From Bacteroidota bacterium (GTDB lineage: Bacteria > Bacteroidota > Bacteroidia > Flavobacteriales > Flavobacteriaceae): DNA of 64,000 nt. The DNA is taken from positions 434,001 through 498,000 of the forward strand of contig JAHJTN010000005.1 in the NCBI GenBank assembly GCA_018829465.1. The letters run 5' to 3'. The position numbers and the translations under genes are program-made. Positions 18,545 through 28,425 of the stretch are shown one piece after another (position 1 is the first letter of the stretch; each line of letters opens with the position of its first letter). The notes beneath the pieces were generated by a model. That model saw only the letters and a list, made by a program, of their open reading frames with translations, ran no database searches and was not told where the DNA came from.

Positions 18545-21500
18545 GTGCTGAAAATCCGATTGACATTCATGACCTTGTTACTTTTGACTGCCTGCCAAAA
18601 AGAGGTCAAACGCTTCGTATTGGCGGATGCTTCGCAAACGGGTATCAACTTTGTCAATCAACTCACAGAAACCCCCGAACAAAACATACTCACCTATCTC
18701 TACTTCTACAACGGCGCAGGGGTGGCTACCGCAGACTTTAATAATGACGGATACTTAGATTTGTATTTTGTATCTAACCAAGGTGCAGATAAAATCTACA
18801 AAAATTTGGGAAATCTTCAATTTGAAGATATCACCCAACGGTCGGGTATCACAAACGACAGCGGTTGGACAACAGGTGTGACCACCGTGGACATCAACCA
18901 CGACGGTCGTATGGATATTTACGTATGCCAACTTGGCAATTACAAAACTTTCCTAGGTGTCAACAAACTTTTCGTAAACTTAGGTAACGACGAAGCAGGC
19001 AATCCGTTGTTCGAAGAACAGGCCGCAAAATACAGTTTGGATATCCGAAGCAATGCCACGCAAGCCGCTTTCTTCGATGCAGACAACGACGGTGATCTGG
19101 ACTTTTACCTGCTCAACCACTCCACACATCCAAACAGCAACTACGGCAACGGGAGCAAACGTGACGCTACAGACCTGCTGGCCGGAGACCGACTCTACCT
19201 AAACGAAGGCGACACATTTCGAGAAATCACACAAGAGTCGGGGATTCACAACGGCATCATTGGTTATGGCTTGGGACTCGGACTCGGCGACCTCAACAAC
19301 GATGGTTTTACAGATTTGTATATAGGTAATGATTTTTTTGAAAACGATTATCTCTATCTCAACAATCAAAACAACACTTTCGAAGATTTAATCGCAAAAA
19401 ATCAAGAACATATTGGACACACTTCGCATTTTTCTATGGGTGTGGACATAGCCGATTTTAACAACGACGCCCTGGCAGACATTTTTGTGCTGGATATGCT
19501 CCCCGAAAATGCCATAACCTATCAAAGAGCCGGCAGGGATTATCCGTTCCAGATTTATGAACAATACAAAAAAAATGGATACGCCTATCAATTTATGCAA
19601 AATACCCTACAGCAAAACCTGGGCAACAACCAGTTTGCCGAAAGTGCTTATCTCTTAGGCATCGCAGCCACAGACTGGAGTTGGGCGCCCCTTTTTGCTG
19701 ACTTAAACAACGACGGTTTTAAAGATTTATTTATCAGCAATGGCATCCCCGGTGCTACAAACGATATGGATTTTATCAGTTTTATCGCCAACGAAAAAAT
19801 TCAAAAAAAAATACAACAAGGCCTCAAAAAAGAAGACCTCTCGCTGACCAAAGATTTGCCTAAAATTGACATTTCGAACTACTTTTTTGAAAACCGACAA
19901 GGTAAACGCTTCAAAGACCAAACGCAAAACTGGTTTGGCGAAAAACCCTCTTTCAGCAACGGTGCCTTGTATGCAGATTTAGACAATGACGGCGACTTGG
20001 ATGTGGTGACTAACAACCTGATGGCACTCGCTTTTATCTACGAAAACAAATCCGATGCGTTGCAGCCTCAGCATCACTTTTTAAAAATTCGATTCGCCGG
20101 AAAAGACTTCAATAGATTTGGCATCGGCGCAAAAATAATGGCTTATGCAGGCCAAAAAACACAGCTCTTTGAAAATTTTACCACGCGCGGCTACCTCTCC
20201 GCCGTGGCACCCGAAATCCACATGGGGTTGGGCAAAACAGCAACTGTCGATTCTTTGATAGCTATTTGGCCCGGTGGCCATTTTCAAGTTCTAAAAAACC
20301 TGAAAACCAACCAAACGCTCACCGTAAAGGAGGCTGAAGCCGAGGGTAATTACTATGATAATAGGTTCAAAAAAGAAGACAATTACCTCATGGCATCAGA
20401 CATTGCGCTGCCCTTTTCGCACAAAGACAACAATGTCTTAGAATTTGTCCGCGACCCTTTAGTGCCTTATGCCACCACAAACTTGGGCCCAAAACTGGCC
20501 ATAGCAGACATCAATGGTGATGGTTTAGAAGATTTGTTTGTAGGCAACGGCAAGTGGGAAAATCCCGTTCTGTGGCAACAACAACCAGACGGATCATTTG
20601 CAAACAAACCCTTGGGTCTCACAGCAGAAGACACCAAAAGCGAAAACACCGCAGCACTCTTTTTTGATGCCAACGGAGATCATTTACCGGAACTGATTCT
20701 CCTTAACGGCGGAAATGAATTTACCACAGGAAAACCCTTGCAACCACAGTATTTCAGAAACCAAAATGGCGTGTTGGTAAAAGACAGCCTCAATTTTCAA
20801 AACATTTTTCTCAACGGTTCTGTAGTACGCGCATTAGATTTTGATAAGGATGGCGATTTAGACTTGTTTCTAGGTGCCAATGTGCAACCCTGGAAATTTG
20901 GGCAAACCCCAAAGAGTTATCTTTTTAAAAATGACGGCAAAGGAAATTTTACAAATGTCACCCAAAAAATTGCAACTGTGTTATCCAATCTCGGCAATAT
21001 TTACGACGCCGCTGTCACAGATATAGATCAAGACGGGTGGCCAGACCTCGTACTCGTAGGCCACTGGATGCCCATTACGGTTTTGAAAAACAAAAAAGGA
21101 CGCTTTGAGACAGCTACCGCAAACAAGCTTCAAAACACACACGGTCTGTGGAACAGCATTCAAATTTCCGACTTCAATATGGATGGAAAAGCAGATATCT
21201 TGGCCGGAAATTGGGGACGCAACAGCCGGTTGAATGCCTCTTTAGACGAGCCCGTTCAACTCTTTGTAAACGACTTTGATGACAACGGCGCACAAGAACC
21301 TGTGGTTTCTTATTTTTACAAAGGAAAACGCATGGCTTTCGCATCAAAAGATGAGATGATATCCCAAATTCCGGAAATCAATAAACGGTATTTATCCTAT
21401 CAAAGTTATGCTGAAGCGCGTTTTGAAGATATCTTTGGCAAAGAAAAGTTAGCGCAAAGCCTAACCAAAAATTTGTACACCTTGAAAACTTCACTCTTTT

Positions 21501-21841
21501 TGCAAACTGATGGCGGACTTTTCGAAGAGATGGATTTGCCCGAACTCGTACAAATTTCAGCAGTAATGGCACTTTATGCGGAAGATATAAACGGCGATGG
21601 TTATCCGGACATCGTAGGCGGCGGAAACTGGCACGAATTGAATACCCAACTTAGCCGACTCGATGCATCCCGCGGATTTTTGTTGCTCAATGACGGGCAC
21701 GGCGGTTTCCAAAAAACGGAAAATGCAAACTTGACAACCGGAGCTGTACGCGACATTCAAAAAATACACATTCAAAACCAGGCTTATCTTGTGTTATCAA
21801 GAAACAACCATACACTACAATTTTTAAAAATCAAACCATGA
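18545..21841 (+). CDS. FG-GAP/VCBS and ASPIC-UnbV lipoprotein 1 (CRTAC1-like)
   Basis: 1,098 residues from GTG 18545, which gives a proper signal peptide ending LLLLTAC-Q; the later ATG at 18569 would leave only eight residues. Two propeller regions carry repeated calcium-binding FG-GAP/VCBS blades such as DFNNDGYLDLYFVSN and DADNDGDLDFYLLN. Between them (about 520-600) is an ASPIC/UnbV domain (RFGIGAKIMAY, HMGLGKTATVDSLIAIWPGG). An exported, Ca2+-stabilised, probably outer-membrane-anchored protein. First of three tandem paralogues; the next ATG overlaps its stop (ATGA). Function of the family is not established; automatic names such as RNA-binding protein are unfounded. Confidence 0.88.
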   Translation: MLKIRLTFMTLLLLTACQKEVKRFVLADASQTGINFVNQLTETPEQNILTYLYFYNGAGVATADFNNDGYLDLYFVSNQGADKIYKNLGNLQFEDITQRSGITNDSGWTTGVTTVDINHDGRMDIYVCQLGNYKTFLGVNKLFVNLGNDEAGNPLFEEQAAKYSLDIRSNATQAAFFDADNDGDLDFYLLNHSTHPNSNYGNGSKRDATDLLAGDRLYLNEGDTFREITQESGIHNGIIGYGLGLGLGDLNNDGFTDLYIGNDFFENDYLYLNNQNNTFEDLIAKNQEHIGHTSHFSMGVDIADFNNDALADIFVLDMLPENAITYQRAGRDYPFQIYEQYKKNGYAYQFMQNTLQQNLGNNQFAESAYLLGIAATDWSWAPLFADLNNDGFKDLFISNGIPGATNDMDFISFIANEKIQKKIQQGLKKEDLSLTKDLPKIDISNYFFENRQGKRFKDQTQNWFGEKPSFSNGALYADLDNDGDLDVVTNNLMALAFIYENKSDALQPQHHFLKIRFAGKDFNRFGIGAKIMAYAGQKTQLFENFTTRGYLSAVAPEIHMGLGKTATVDSLIAIWPGGHFQVLKNLKTNQTLTVKEAEAEGNYYDNRFKKEDNYLMASDIALPFSHKDNNVLEFVRDPLVPYATTNLGPKLAIADINGDGLEDLFVGNGKWENPVLWQQQPDGSFANKPLGLTAEDTKSENTAALFFDANGDHLPELILLNGGNEFTTGKPLQPQYFRNQNGVLVKDSLNFQNIFLNGSVVRALDFDKDGDLDLFLGANVQPWKFGQTPKSYLFKNDGKGNFTNVTQKIATVLSNLGNIYDAAVTDIDQDGWPDLVLVGHWMPITVLKNKKGRFETATANKLQNTHGLWNSIQISDFNMDGKADILAGNWGRNSRLNASLDEPVQLFVNDFDDNGAQEPVVSYFYKGKRMAFASKDEMISQIPEINKRYLSYQSYAEARFEDIFGKEKLAQSLTKNLYTLKTSLFLQTDGGLFEEMDLPELVQISAVMALYAEDINGDGYPDIVGGGNWHELNTQLSRLDASRGFLLLNDGHGGFQKTENANLTTGAVRDIQKIHIQNQAYLVLSRNNHTLQFLKIKP

Positions 21842-24800
21842 AGAAACAAATCGCCTTATGTTTGATGGTTATGGCCTTTGGCTGTAAAAAAATGGAACAA
21901 ACAACAGTTTCCGAAACAACGCAAGACCCATTATACACCAAAATGAGTTCGCAAGAAACCGGTATTTCTTTTGTAAACCGTATCGAGAGCAGCACCGACT
22001 TGAACGTATTCAAATATCGGAATTTTTACAATGGCGGTGGTGTAGGAATTGGTGACCTGAACAATGACGGCTTGCCGGATGTCTATCTGACTTCCAATAT
22101 GGGTGAAAACAAATTGTACCTCAACAAAGGGGATTTTAAATTTGAAGATATCACGCAGACTGCCGGAGTGGCAGGCATCAACGAATGGTCAACCGGCGTG
22201 GTCTTGGTAGATATCAACGCCGATGGCTTTTTAGATATTTATGTCTGCAATGCCGGAAACGTTAAAGGCGACAACCAAAAAAACGAGTTGTACATCAACA
22301 ATGGCGACCTAACCTTTACAGAAAAAGCCGAGGAATACGGTTTGGCCGACAGCGGATTTACCTCACATGCCGCTTTTTTTGACTACGATGGCGATGGCGA
22401 TTTAGACGTTTATATCCTCAACAACAGTTTTATATCGGTTGAGTCTTTAGGCTACAACAACAAAAGAGATGTAAGGGCAGAAGACTGGCCGGTGTCGCCC
22501 ACTTTAAGAGGCGGTGGCGATAAATTGCTCAGAAACGACAACGGAAAATTTACAGACGTCAGCCAAAAAGCCGGCATATACGGCAGCCTCATCGGTTTCG
22601 GACTAGGAGTAAACATTGGCGATGTCAACCATGATGGTTGGTATGACATCTATGTATCTAACGATTTTTACGAACAAGACTATTTGTACCTCAACCAAAA
22701 AGACGGCACTTTTAAAGATGCATCCCGCAATTTTCTGTCGCATATGAGTTTCTTCTCCATGGGTGCCGATGTAGCGGACATCAACAACGACGGTTTTCAA
22801 GATATTTTTACCACCGACATGCTTCCGGAAAAAGACAGCCGCGTCAAAGAAGTGTCAACTTTTGAATCTTATGACCTGCGAAAATTTCAAGAACAACAAG
22901 ATTTGTACTACCAATTCATGCACAACAATCTTCACCTGAACAACCAAAACGGCACTTTTTCCGAAATCGGATATTTTTCGGGTGTAGCCAAGACAGATTG
23001 GAGTTGGGGCGCACTCATGTTTGATATAGACAACGATGGCTATCGCGACATTTTTGTGTCAAACGGGATCCTTCACGACCTTACCAACCAAGATTTTATG
23101 AACTTTTTTGCAAATGATATTGTGCAAAACATGATCATCTATGGCAAAAAAGAAGCTGTTGATTCCATCATCAGCAAAATGCCCTCTGTGCCTATTCCCA
23201 ATTACGCTTTTAAGAACAAGGGAAATCTTACTTTTGAAAACTATGCCCAAGAATGGGGCTTGGACGAACCTTCTTTTTCAAACGGTGCGGCCTATGGCGA
23301 TTTGGACAACGATGGCGATTTAGACTTAATTGTAAACAACGTCAACAAAGAATTGTTTGTTTACAGGAATGAAACTACCCAAAAACTTCAAAACAACTAT
23401 TTAAAAATAAAACTCGAAGGCCAAGCGCCCAACACTTTTGGCTTTGGTGCACGTGTCAAAATCTTCAACAATGGCAGTATCCACTACACCGAACAGCTTC
23501 CCGCCCGCGGATTTCAATCGAGCGTTGAGCAAATTATCACCGTAGGTTTGGGCAAATCCGAAAAGGTTGATTCCGTACAAGTAATTTGGGCAAATGCGCA
23601 ATTTGAAACCCGAAAAAACATCGAACTGAACCGGCAGCTCACTTTCAAAGAAGAAGATGCAAAAGAAAAATATCTGTTTGATGACAAAACCAAAGCCAAA
23701 AAACTAATGACGTCCGTAGAGACTAAACTCCCCTCGCATCAAGAAAACCAATACGTCGATTACGATTACGAAGGTCTCATCACCAAAATGATTTCACTCG
23801 AAGGCCCTGCATTTGCATCCGCAGACATAAATGGCGATGGACTTCACGACATTTTTATAGGCGGTGCCACTTCCCAATCGGGAAATATTTTTATACAAAA
23901 TGTCAAAAATCAATTTGTAAAAATCAATAGTGCCGCTTTTGCTAAAGACAGTTACTTTGAAGATACCGCTGCCGTTTTTGCCGATGTAAACGGCGATGGT
24001 GCACCCGATTTAATAGTCGGAAGCGGCGGAAACGAAGCAAGCAAAGGCAAACAATGGTATGCCACCCGTTTGTATCTCAACGACGGAACGGGACAATTTA
24101 AACAGGATGCTATTTCACTTCCCTATTCACAACACAATGTATCGGCCATCGCCCCGTTCGATTTTGACGGAGATGGCGATGTCGATCTTTTTATAGCTGC
24201 ACGAAGCATTCCCGGACTCTACGGCCCCAATCCTAAAAGTTTGTTGCTCGAAAATGACGGCAGTGGTCTGTTTAAAGACGTCACAGAGCGCAAAGCCTAT
24301 GATGTGCAAAACATTGGCATGGTGACAGATGCAAGCTGGGAAGATATAGACAGCGACGGCATAAAAGACCTGGTGTTGGTTGGCGATTGGATGTCGCCCA
24401 AAATTTACAAAAACAACAGACGAAGGTTATCAGAAATGACCACCAACCTAGATCAACTTTCGGGTTGGTGGCAAGCGGTCAAAACAGCAGACTTAAACGC
24501 AGATGGCAAACCCGATTTGGTGCTAGGCAACTACGGTACAAACGGACCTTACTTCGGCTCAGCCAAAAATCCGTTGAAGCTCTACGTTCATGATTTTGAC
24601 AACAACGGCACCATTGAGCAAGTGATGACGCATATAAGCGAGGGCAAAGAAAAACCGGTCAACCTCAGAAACGATTTGGCCAATCAAATTCCCGATGTGA
24701 AAAAACAAAACATCATCTATAGTGCATATGCCCAAAAAAGCATCGGAGAAGTTTTTCCGAAAAACATTTTGGACAAAGCCATTCAAAAAACGCAAAATTT

Positions 24801-25158
24801 TTCGCAAAGCGTCGTTGCAATGAACCTAGGAAATGGACAATTTGAAATGATCGCACTGCCAGATGCCGTCCAATTTGCCAATGTGAGCGCCATCGCGATA
24901 GCAGACCTTAATAAAGACGGAATTTTGGATTTGATCACGGGTGGAAATCTCTATGAAAACAGACCCCAGTTTGGTCGTTTAGACACCAACTATGGCAGCG
25001 TACTCATTGGAAATGGCGATGGAACATTCAGGCTGATTCCATACAGAGAATCCGGCTTGAGCATAGTAGGAATGGTAAAACACTTGCAACAGGTGAACGA
25101 TGAAGCCATCTTAGCCATCCGCAACAACGATACACCTTTGCTATTTAAAATCAATTAG
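21838..25158 (+). CDS. FG-GAP/VCBS and ASPIC-UnbV lipoprotein 2 (CRTAC1-like)
   Basis: 1,106 residues. Signal peptide MKKQIALCLMVMAFGC with lipidated Cys16. Same architecture as the gene before: an N-terminal propeller of FG-GAP blades (DLNNDGLPDVYLTSN, DYDGDGDLDVYILNN), ASPIC/UnbV domain at about 525-600 (FGFGARVKIFN, VGLGKSEKVDSVQVIW) and a second propeller (DINGDGLHDIFIGG). It starts four bases inside the previous stop, so translation is probably coupled. It differs from its neighbours by a short insertion (ARAEDWPVSPTLRGGG region, about 215-225). Likely surface or periplasmic. Role unknown. Confidence 0.88.
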   Translation: MKKQIALCLMVMAFGCKKMEQTTVSETTQDPLYTKMSSQETGISFVNRIESSTDLNVFKYRNFYNGGGVGIGDLNNDGLPDVYLTSNMGENKLYLNKGDFKFEDITQTAGVAGINEWSTGVVLVDINADGFLDIYVCNAGNVKGDNQKNELYINNGDLTFTEKAEEYGLADSGFTSHAAFFDYDGDGDLDVYILNNSFISVESLGYNNKRDVRAEDWPVSPTLRGGGDKLLRNDNGKFTDVSQKAGIYGSLIGFGLGVNIGDVNHDGWYDIYVSNDFYEQDYLYLNQKDGTFKDASRNFLSHMSFFSMGADVADINNDGFQDIFTTDMLPEKDSRVKEVSTFESYDLRKFQEQQDLYYQFMHNNLHLNNQNGTFSEIGYFSGVAKTDWSWGALMFDIDNDGYRDIFVSNGILHDLTNQDFMNFFANDIVQNMIIYGKKEAVDSIISKMPSVPIPNYAFKNKGNLTFENYAQEWGLDEPSFSNGAAYGDLDNDGDLDLIVNNVNKELFVYRNETTQKLQNNYLKIKLEGQAPNTFGFGARVKIFNNGSIHYTEQLPARGFQSSVEQIITVGLGKSEKVDSVQVIWANAQFETRKNIELNRQLTFKEEDAKEKYLFDDKTKAKKLMTSVETKLPSHQENQYVDYDYEGLITKMISLEGPAFASADINGDGLHDIFIGGATSQSGNIFIQNVKNQFVKINSAAFAKDSYFEDTAAVFADVNGDGAPDLIVGSGGNEASKGKQWYATRLYLNDGTGQFKQDAISLPYSQHNVSAIAPFDFDGDGDVDLFIAARSIPGLYGPNPKSLLLENDGSGLFKDVTERKAYDVQNIGMVTDASWEDIDSDGIKDLVLVGDWMSPKIYKNNRRRLSEMTTNLDQLSGWWQAVKTADLNADGKPDLVLGNYGTNGPYFGSAKNPLKLYVHDFDNNGTIEQVMTHISEGKEKPVNLRNDLANQIPDVKKQNIIYSAYAQKSIGEVFPKNILDKAIQKTQNFSQSVVAMNLGNGQFEMIALPDAVQFANVSAIAIADLNKDGILDLITGGNLYENRPQFGRLDTNYGSVLIGNGDGTFRLIPYRESGLSIVGMVKHLQQVNDEAILAIRNNDTPLLFKIN

Positions 25159-25161
25159 GGC

Positions 25162-28100
25162 ATGCGCACTTCTTTTTTACTTTTTTTACTCATCACAGGG
25201 TTGACTTCTTGTCAAAAAAATGCCGATGCCCTATTTGAAACCGTAGAAAGCTCACACAGCGGCATTGACTTTCGCAATGATTTGGAGGCAACAGACAAAC
25301 TCAACATCCTCGACTATTTGTATTTTTACAACGGTGGTGGGGTAGCCGTGGGCGACATCAACAACGACGGCCTTACAGATATTTACTTCGTCTCCAACCA
25401 ACAAGCAAACAAACTCTATCTCAACAAAGGGAATTGGCAATTTGAAGACATCACACAAGCTGCAGGCGTTGGCGGTAAAAGCGATTGGCAAACAGGCGTA
25501 GTAATGGCCGATGTAAACGGAGACGGCTTGCTGGACATATACGTTTTAGCAGTAGTAGGCGTTAACGGTTTTAACGGCCACAACGAGTTGTATATCAACA
25601 ACGGCGATTTGACCTTTACCGAAAAATCTGCTGAATTCGGTCTCGATTTTGATAATTTCTCCTCAACAGCTGCCTTCTTTGATTACGACAACGACGGCGA
25701 TTTGGATATCTATTTGCTCAACCATGCCGTGCACACCGCAGATTCTTTTGGCCCGGCGGACATTCGTAACCAACGAAACTACGAAACCGGTGACAAACTG
25801 CTCAGAAACGATGGAAACAAGTTTACCGACGTGAGCGAAGAAGCCGGTATTTTTGGAGGTCCAAACGGTTACGGTTTGGGTGTGGTTACCGCTGATTTTA
25901 ACAATGACGGCTACACAGATATCTACGTGAGTAACGATTTTCACGAAGACGATTATTTTTATATAAACCGGGGCAATGGCACTTTTACGGAAAACATCAA
26001 ACAGTATTTCGGACACACCAGCCGGTTTTCGATGGGAAGTGATGCCGCAGACATCAACGGCGACGGCCTCGTCGATTTGATGACGCTCGACATGCTCTCT
26101 GATGATGAAAAGGTTTTGAAATCGTCTGTAGGCGATGATGATTATGCCTTGTCCAAGTTTCGCACTGAAAAATTGCAATACCACCCGCAATTTGCTCGCA
26201 ATATGTTGCAAATCAACAGAAATACGCATTTCGAAGAAACCGCACTCATGAACGGCGTTGCGGCCACGGATTGGAGTTGGTCTGCCCTACTGGCCGATTT
26301 TGACAACGACACAAAAACCGATTTGTTTATATCCAACGGCATTCCCATTCGTCCAAACAATCTCGACTTTATCAACTACGTATCTGACGAGCAAATCAAA
26401 CAAAAACTGGAAGCTACGCGCCTGGTAGATCAAAAAGCTATCGAACTCATGCCATCCGGAACCACGACAAACGCCATCTTTAGAGGAAATGGTACAGGAA
26501 GTTTTGAAAATACTTCCGCCTATTGGATTCCACAAAAACCGACCAATTCCAACGGAACAGCCTATGCAGATTTGGACAACGACGGTGATTTAGACTTGGT
26601 GATTAACAACCTTAACGACGCTGCACAACTCCTTAAAAATGTCGGCAAGGACAACCATTACTTGCGAATCCAATTGAAAACGGATTCGCCCAACCGATTT
26701 GGCATCGGCACAAAGGTTTACCTCTACGCTGGAGGACAAAAACAACACCAACAACTCTTTACTTCTAAAGGCTTTCAGTCGTCTTCTGAGCCGGTTTTAC
26801 ACTTTGGTTTGGGGCAACAAACGCAAATTGATTCCCTACAAATTATTTGGCCGGACCAAACCTTTGAAACCAAAAAAAACAAAGCTATCAATCAATTGCT
26901 ACAGCTAAGCCCCGGCAAAAAACGCATCCCTTACCACACGTCACAAACCAGCCAAACACCGCCACTTTTTGAAGAGGTGACAGATTCTTTACATTTCGAT
27001 TTTAGGCACTTCGAAAATGATTTTAACGATTTTAACCGTCAGAAACTCATTCCCTATCGCCTGTCCGACCGCGGGCCTGCGGTGGCTGTAGGCGATGCAA
27101 ACGGCGACGGAAAAGAGGATGTTTTTCTGGGAAGTTCAAAATTTAATGCCGCACAAATCATGTGGCAAACCGAGCGCGGGTTTGTTTCGGAAAAACCCTT
27201 TGAAAAAGCCGAAGACAGAGTGGAAGAAACGGATGCCGTATGGCTCGATCTTAACAGCGACGGCGCTTTGGATTTGTTCTTGGTTTCCGCAGGCGATGAG
27301 TTTTACGGCGAGAGTCCGGTTTTGCTTGATCGCCTTTTTTTGAATTCGGGTGACGGCAAATTCACCAAAGGTGAATTGCCCAATTATTTTGGGAACGGCG
27401 CCTTGGTGCGCGCCCACGACTTTGACGCAGATGGCGATTTGGATTTGTTTGTCGGCAGTGCTTCCGTTCCGTATGCATTTGGCAAATTGCCGGACAGTTA
27501 TCTGCTCATCAACGAAAATGGGAGCTTTTCACTATCCGAACAAACGGTTTTTGAAGCCTTAGGCATGCTTACCGATGCCATTGTCACAGATTTTGACAAT
27601 GACCAACAAGCCGATTTGATAGTTGTGGGTGAATGGATGTCGCCCACTTTCCTGAGAAACAACCGAGGACAATTTGAAGATGTCACCAAAGACTACCTCC
27701 CTCAAAAACTGAACGGGCTTTGGCAAAAAATTACGGCTTTTGACATAGACAACGACGGGCAAGATGAATATATGCTGGGAAATTGGGGATTGAATTCTAA
27801 ATTTAGTGCAAGTCCGAACTTCCCTTTGCAAATGCTCGTTGGAGATTTGGATGCAAATGGCCAAACAGAAACCGTTGTTTCCGTAGCCAAAAACGGACGT
27901 TATTATCCGATGGCAGGCTTAGATGAACTGTCTTCTCAAATGCTTGCACTCAAAAAGAAATTCAACACTTACGCCTCTTTTGCCGGAAAAACCACCGAGG
28001 AAATTTTCAGCGAGGTGATGGACAAAACCACCCAACTCACAGTTGAAGAATTGCGTTCGGGTTATCTGAAAAAAGGGGGGAAAGGTTATACATTCGTCCC

Positions 28101-28419
28101 TTTTGAAAATGCCTTGCAAATTGCACCAATTCGGGAAATGTTGGTTTATGACTTTGACGCAAACGGCGAAGACGAAGTATTGTTGGGCGGCAATTACTTT
28201 GGCATCACACCCTATCAGGGAAAGCTCGATGCTTTTGCCGGAGCCTTTATTTACAAAAATGGAGGAATAAAAAGCAGTGTCCCTTTAGGGCTAAATTTCT
28301 TTCAAAAACAGCTGCAAAGCCTCGATATTTTGCACATTCAAAAACAACCCTATCTGTTGGTTACCTATAACAACGATAAAGCGCAACTCTTCAAAATTTT
28401 ATTGAACCCACAACCCTAA
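25162..28419 (+). CDS. FG-GAP/VCBS and ASPIC-UnbV lipoprotein 3 (CRTAC1-like)
   Basis: 1,085 residues. Signal peptide MRTSFLLFLLITGLTSC with lipidated Cys17. FG-GAP blades with DINNDGLTDIYFVSN and DYDNDGDLDIYLLNH, ASPIC/UnbV domain near 510-585 (RFGIGTKVYLYAGG, FGLGQQTQIDSLQIIW) and a second propeller (DANGDGKEDVFLGSS). It follows gene 2 by three bases. Its start ATG is preceded by GGGC only. Closer in spacing and N-terminal wording (LDYLYFYNGGGVAV) to gene 1 than to gene 2. Role unknown; see the operon finding. Confidence 0.88.
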   Translation: MRTSFLLFLLITGLTSCQKNADALFETVESSHSGIDFRNDLEATDKLNILDYLYFYNGGGVAVGDINNDGLTDIYFVSNQQANKLYLNKGNWQFEDITQAAGVGGKSDWQTGVVMADVNGDGLLDIYVLAVVGVNGFNGHNELYINNGDLTFTEKSAEFGLDFDNFSSTAAFFDYDNDGDLDIYLLNHAVHTADSFGPADIRNQRNYETGDKLLRNDGNKFTDVSEEAGIFGGPNGYGLGVVTADFNNDGYTDIYVSNDFHEDDYFYINRGNGTFTENIKQYFGHTSRFSMGSDAADINGDGLVDLMTLDMLSDDEKVLKSSVGDDDYALSKFRTEKLQYHPQFARNMLQINRNTHFEETALMNGVAATDWSWSALLADFDNDTKTDLFISNGIPIRPNNLDFINYVSDEQIKQKLEATRLVDQKAIELMPSGTTTNAIFRGNGTGSFENTSAYWIPQKPTNSNGTAYADLDNDGDLDLVINNLNDAAQLLKNVGKDNHYLRIQLKTDSPNRFGIGTKVYLYAGGQKQHQQLFTSKGFQSSSEPVLHFGLGQQTQIDSLQIIWPDQTFETKKNKAINQLLQLSPGKKRIPYHTSQTSQTPPLFEEVTDSLHFDFRHFENDFNDFNRQKLIPYRLSDRGPAVAVGDANGDGKEDVFLGSSKFNAAQIMWQTERGFVSEKPFEKAEDRVEETDAVWLDLNSDGALDLFLVSAGDEFYGESPVLLDRLFLNSGDGKFTKGELPNYFGNGALVRAHDFDADGDLDLFVGSASVPYAFGKLPDSYLLINENGSFSLSEQTVFEALGMLTDAIVTDFDNDQQADLIVVGEWMSPTFLRNNRGQFEDVTKDYLPQKLNGLWQKITAFDIDNDGQDEYMLGNWGLNSKFSASPNFPLQMLVGDLDANGQTETVVSVAKNGRYYPMAGLDELSSQMLALKKKFNTYASFAGKTTEEIFSEVMDKTTQLTVEELRSGYLKKGGKGYTFVPFENALQIAPIREMLVYDFDANGEDEVLLGGNYFGITPYQGKLDAFAGAFIYKNGGIKSSVPLGLNFFQKQLQSLDILHIQKQPYLLVTYNNDKAQLFKILLNPQP

Positions 28420-28425
28420 AAAACC

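Noticed and set aside
25663-26229. 188-codon antisense frame in the third propeller gene
   Set aside because: Repeated Asp/Asn codons on the plus strand produce Val/Ile-rich reverse frames throughout the three paralogues; not a gene.
18545-28419. Repetitive DNA in the three propeller genes as a possible CRISPR or tandem-repeat locus
   Set aside because: Repeats are protein-level FG-GAP blades with varied codons and spacing, not identical DNA repeats with equal spacers.
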